A stretch of 64,000 nucleotides of DNA, from positions 67,618,972-67,682,971 of the forward strand of contig CM055097.1 in NCBI GenBank assembly GCA_029204225.1, in the 5' to 3' direction. Positions 60,593 through 64,000 of this stretch are shown piece after piece. This DNA comes from Diphasiastrum complanatum (taxonomy: Eukaryota; Streptophyta; Lycopodiopsida; Lycopodiales; Lycopodiaceae). Under the pieces are notes generated by a model. The model ran no database searches. It had not been told where the DNA came from and saw only the letters and a list, made by a program, of their open reading frames with translations. The position numbers and the translations under genes were made by a program. How positions within the stretch are numbered: the first letter of the stretch is position 1; each line of letters begins with the position of its first letter.

Positions 60593-63500
60593 GTGGTATC
60601 AGAGCAGGTTGATTCTTGAGATTTCAGAGATGTCAACATTTGGTACTGTACAACAGAAAATTACTTCAATACTTGACAGTTCAGGCTGCAACTATCAAGT
60701 TTGGAAAATCAAGACAACCTTACTTCTTAAGGGAGAAGGTTTGTGGCCATGGGTCGATGGCACAGAAGAGATACCTCAATCTACAGGTAAAGAATTGAAG
60801 GACTTGAGAGACAAAAATGACAAGGCTCTTGTCATCATAAGCATTTCCTTGTCTGAAGATTTGTTGCTTGATATTTCAAAATATTCTAAAGCTAGGGAAG
60901 TATGGAATGCTATTCAATCTAAATTTGAAAAGAAATCTGAAGGTGAAGTTGTACATCTTCATAATCAACTTGTACAATACTGTTTGGGATGGAAAAGATT
61001 TAGATGCACATGTCAAGAAATTGAGAACATTATTCTCATCTCTTAAGCTAGCAGGAGAAGAGCATGAAATTTCAGATTCTCAAAAGTATACTATTTTTTT
61101 GAGATCTCTGCCTAATACTTATTTTGCAGTAAGGACTATTATAAGTAAGACTGTGCATCTTGACTTTGAAGAAGCAGTTAAAGTTGTACAAGAGGAGGAC
61201 TTCCTGAGAAAGCAAGCTGATCATTCCAACAATGAGAAAGCCTTCTATGCCAAGAAGAGTACAAAGAAAGGATTCCTGAAGAATCCAAAGAAAAAAGGTC
61301 CAAATCAGCAACAGCAGTTTCAGCCTTCAAGCATGAATGATGCAAAGGAAGACAAAGATAAAGTGATTTGCTCCAGATGCAAGAGAAAAGGACATGCTAT
61401 TGACAAATGTTGGCTCAATCCAAAAATCCCTTGTTGTCATTGTCAAAAAGTGGGACATGCAGCCATCTATTGCTTCAGGAATCCGAAAAATCAAAAGAAA
61501 CAAGAGAAAGCTCACATAGTAAAGGAACAAAAAGAAGAAACACAAGAAGATTATGCAGAATGCTCCAAAGATGGAGAACTAAGAGGGAGAACTTCAGCCT
61601 TTATTTGTATTGATGACTCTTGTTATATATCTTCTAACAGAGACATTGATGTTGTACTAGACTCAGGTGGTACTTCACATATTATTTCAGATAGAAGTTT
61701 ATTGTCCAACTTCCAATACACCAATGACCAAAGACATGTAATCTTAGGTGATGGAAACAGACACAGAGTTATTGGTCTAGGCAACATCAATCTGAAAACC
61801 GTTAAAGGCATAAAAGTCCTTAAAGGATGCACAGAGTGATTGATACAAAAACCAGCAGCATTATGGCAGTGGCAGAAAGAAAGCAAAATCTCTGTATCTT
61901 GAAAGTACATGCAGATGAAGATGAGATTCATAGTTCTACAGAGACTACGAATAATTTATGGCATCAAAGATTGTACCACATCAACCATAAGAGACTGGTG
62001 GAGTTTTGCCAAGAAGGACACATATCAGGTATACAATCTATTGATATGAATTCTTTCATTCCATGTGAAGCTTGTTGCTTGGGGAAAATGCACAGATAGC
62101 CTTTTAATAAAGAAGGTTACAGAGCCAGAGTTATATTGGAGATTGTACACTTTGATTTATGTGGTCCTATATATATTGAATCCATTGGAGGTGCAAAATA
62201 CTTCATTACTTTCATTGATGATTTTTCACGGTTCACAGTGATATATTTCTTGAAGAATAAATCAGAAGTTTTCGAATTTTTCAAAGAATATTTGTATTTT
62301 GCTGAAAAAGCCACAAACAAGAAGTTGAGGCAACTTAGGACTGACAGAGGAGGAGAGTATATGTCCAAGGAATTTGAAAATTTCTGCAGGTCCAATGGCA
62401 TATATCACCAAAAGACTGTGTCATACACACTGCAACAGAAAGAAGAAATAGGACATTAATTGGAGCAGGTAAATGTATGCTTGCTCAAGCTAAGCTTCCT
62501 AGATAATTCTGGGCAGAATCTATAGCAGCTGCAAACTACATGTTGAACAGGACATTGAAGACTTCATGTGATGGAAAAACACCTCATGAAGTTTGGTATG
62601 GTAGAAGGCCTGACCTATCTCACATTACAATATTTGGATGTACAGCTTATGTTCTTAAACCTAAGCAACTAAGAACTAAGCTAGATGAAAATGCAACAAA
62701 AGGCATTCTGGTTGGCTTTGACAGTATTTCCAACTATTATAGAATATACATTCCCTCAAAGAATGATGTTATTTTTGCTTAAGATGTGTTGTTTGATGAA
62801 ACTAAGCTTATTCATGATCTTGACCCAAAAGGTCATGAAATTTTTGAATATGCTACTTTCTATGGTGATTTACCTAATACCACTCTTGAGAATAATCAAG
62901 AGGTAGCCCAAGAGCAAGAAATTCAGGATATGAACCAACAGCAGGATCAACATCAACAAGAAGGTGAACAACAACATGTTCAATCACCAAGAAGTAAGAG
63001 AACACGTCTCAAAGAAATGTAGATTCTAGATGAATTACTGAGAAGATAAAAAAGAACAAGAAAGGAACCAGAAAGGTATGATCAGCAATATAATCTAATA
63101 GCTGACGAATTTTGTAGCTTTACTACTGAACCACAGAATTATGAAGAAGCCATAGAGTGTCAAGAGGCATACAAGTGGAAAGAAGCAATGAAAGAGGAGA
63201 TGAAATCCATGGAAAAGACCAAAGTATGGGAGCTGCAACCTTTACCTGAAGACAGAAAAGCAATCAAGTGCAAATGGATATATAGGTACAAATATGGATC
63301 GGATGGTAAGATTGCAAGATATAAGGCCAGACTTGTAGCTAAAGGATTTTCGCAAAAATATGGCATAGACTACATGGAAACTTTCTCTCCTGTAGTGAAA
63401 CATACAAGTATTCGGCTACTTCTTGCTCTTGCAGCATACTTTAATTATGAAGTTCACCAAGTAGATGAAAAGACTGCTTTCTTATATGGAGATTTAGAAG

Positions 63501-64000
63501 AAGATATCTACATGGAGAAAAGTTTCCTTCCTATGCCTGCAAAATGAAAAGAAGTATATATGGATTAAAGCAATCAGCCAGGGCCTGGTATAAGGAGGAC
63601 CAAGCATTAAAGTATCTTGGTTTAAACCCCATAGGAGTTGATTCTAATGTCTATATAAAAATCATTAATGAAGAACTTGTTATAATTGCTGTGTATGTTG
63701 ATGACTCGCTCATTATTTCCAAGAAGAATGAAGATATTTTACAGGTTAAGAGGGAGATATCTTCTCTGTTTGATATTATTGATCTTGGAGAGGCAAAATG
63801 CTACTTGGGAATACAAATTGAAAGAGACAAAATGAATGGAAGTATCTACATACATCAGCAAAGATATATTAAGAAGCTGTTGAAGAACTTTCAAATGGAA
63901 GAATGTAAAGACAAAGCTACACCAGTACCTGTTGGTGCAGAAACAAGAAACTGACCAAAAGTCAGTACACAGTATTCTGTAGTGATTTTTATGATTAAAA
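60593..64000 (+). mobile_element. Ty1/copia element, internal region to deleted 3' LTR
   Basis: Gag starts in the frame with ATG 60609 or, more family-like, the ATG before STFGTVQQKITS (60630). NYQVWKIKTTLLLKGEGLW and WNAIQSKFEKKSEGEVVHLH follow. A frame shift near 60985 moves to DLDAHVKKLRTLFSSLKLAG. Two zinc knuckles, CSRCKRKGHAIDKC and CCHCQKVGHAAIYC, lie at 61370-61475. Protease: VVLDSGGTSHIISD (61650). Integrase: LWHQRLYHINHKRL, EACCLGKMHR, FITFIDDFSRFTVIYFL, LRTDRGGEYMSKEF, and TPHEVWYGRRPDLSHITIFG. RT: CKWIYRYKYGSDGKIARYKA, VAVYVDD-type IAVYVDDSLIIS (63690) and LGIQIERDKMNGSIYIHQQR. Near 63945 RT jumps into the 3' LTR interior, so RNase H, polypurine tract and LTR start are missing. 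Few stops, hence relatively young. Confidence 0.9.

Overview
The window looks like nuclear DNA of a land plant with a transposon-rich, large-intron genome. The evidence is a plant-type Mediator subunit (MED14) with GT-AG introns, a diphthamide-synthesis gene (DPH2), relics of plant gene families (an LPR1-like multicopper oxidase and an ER-type Ca2+-ATPase), and Ty1/copia, Ty3/gypsy, LINE and hAT debris filling most of the rest. A fern or gymnosperm would fit the 13 kb intron and the density of old elements, but nothing here fixes the lineage.

Layout. 0-8.5 kb: an unrecognised coding-like remnant, a gypsy-type LTR with primer-binding site, pieces of two copia elements, and a decayed multicopper-oxidase pseudogene. 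8.67-29.05 kb: MED14 on the minus strand. Seven exons join in frame to 1717 codons plus stop. Intron 2 is 13.2 kb and holds a copia insertion with matching 5-bp target duplications, a broken hAT/DUF659 transposase, a LINE 3' end with a (TC)n tail, and several short motif-cluster repeats. 29-36.6 kb: relic LTRs, a gypsy RT remnant, a perfect 26-bp-arm hairpin and long microsatellites. 36.6-42.3 kb: two internally deleted copies of one copia family (minus strand) with a Ca2+-ATPase pseudogene between them. 43.9-44.7 kb: an inverted second copy of the gypsy remnant. 45.5-48.9 kb: the first four exons of DPH2 (plus strand), open and in phase; the rest is not visible and may lie beyond the window. 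49.9-59.6 kb: two decayed minus-strand copia elements and several LINE fragments, some nested. 59.6-64 kb: a plus-strand copia element with 5' LTR, PBS, gag, protease, integrase and RT, whose end is deleted into the interior of its 3' LTR.

Only MED14 and DPH2 look like intact host genes. MED14 is the scaffold of Mediator and links RNA polymerase II to activators. DPH2 works with DPH1 in the first step of diphthamide formation on eEF2. The two genes are about 16 kb apart, diverge in orientation, and show no sign of working together. The less expected features are a set of short repeats that share a design (an oligomer repeated in both orientations around A/T tracts) but use a different oligomer at each locus, a LINE family ending in AATAAA plus a pyrimidine microsatellite, and a copia element whose RT/RNase H part is replaced by a second copy of its own linker.
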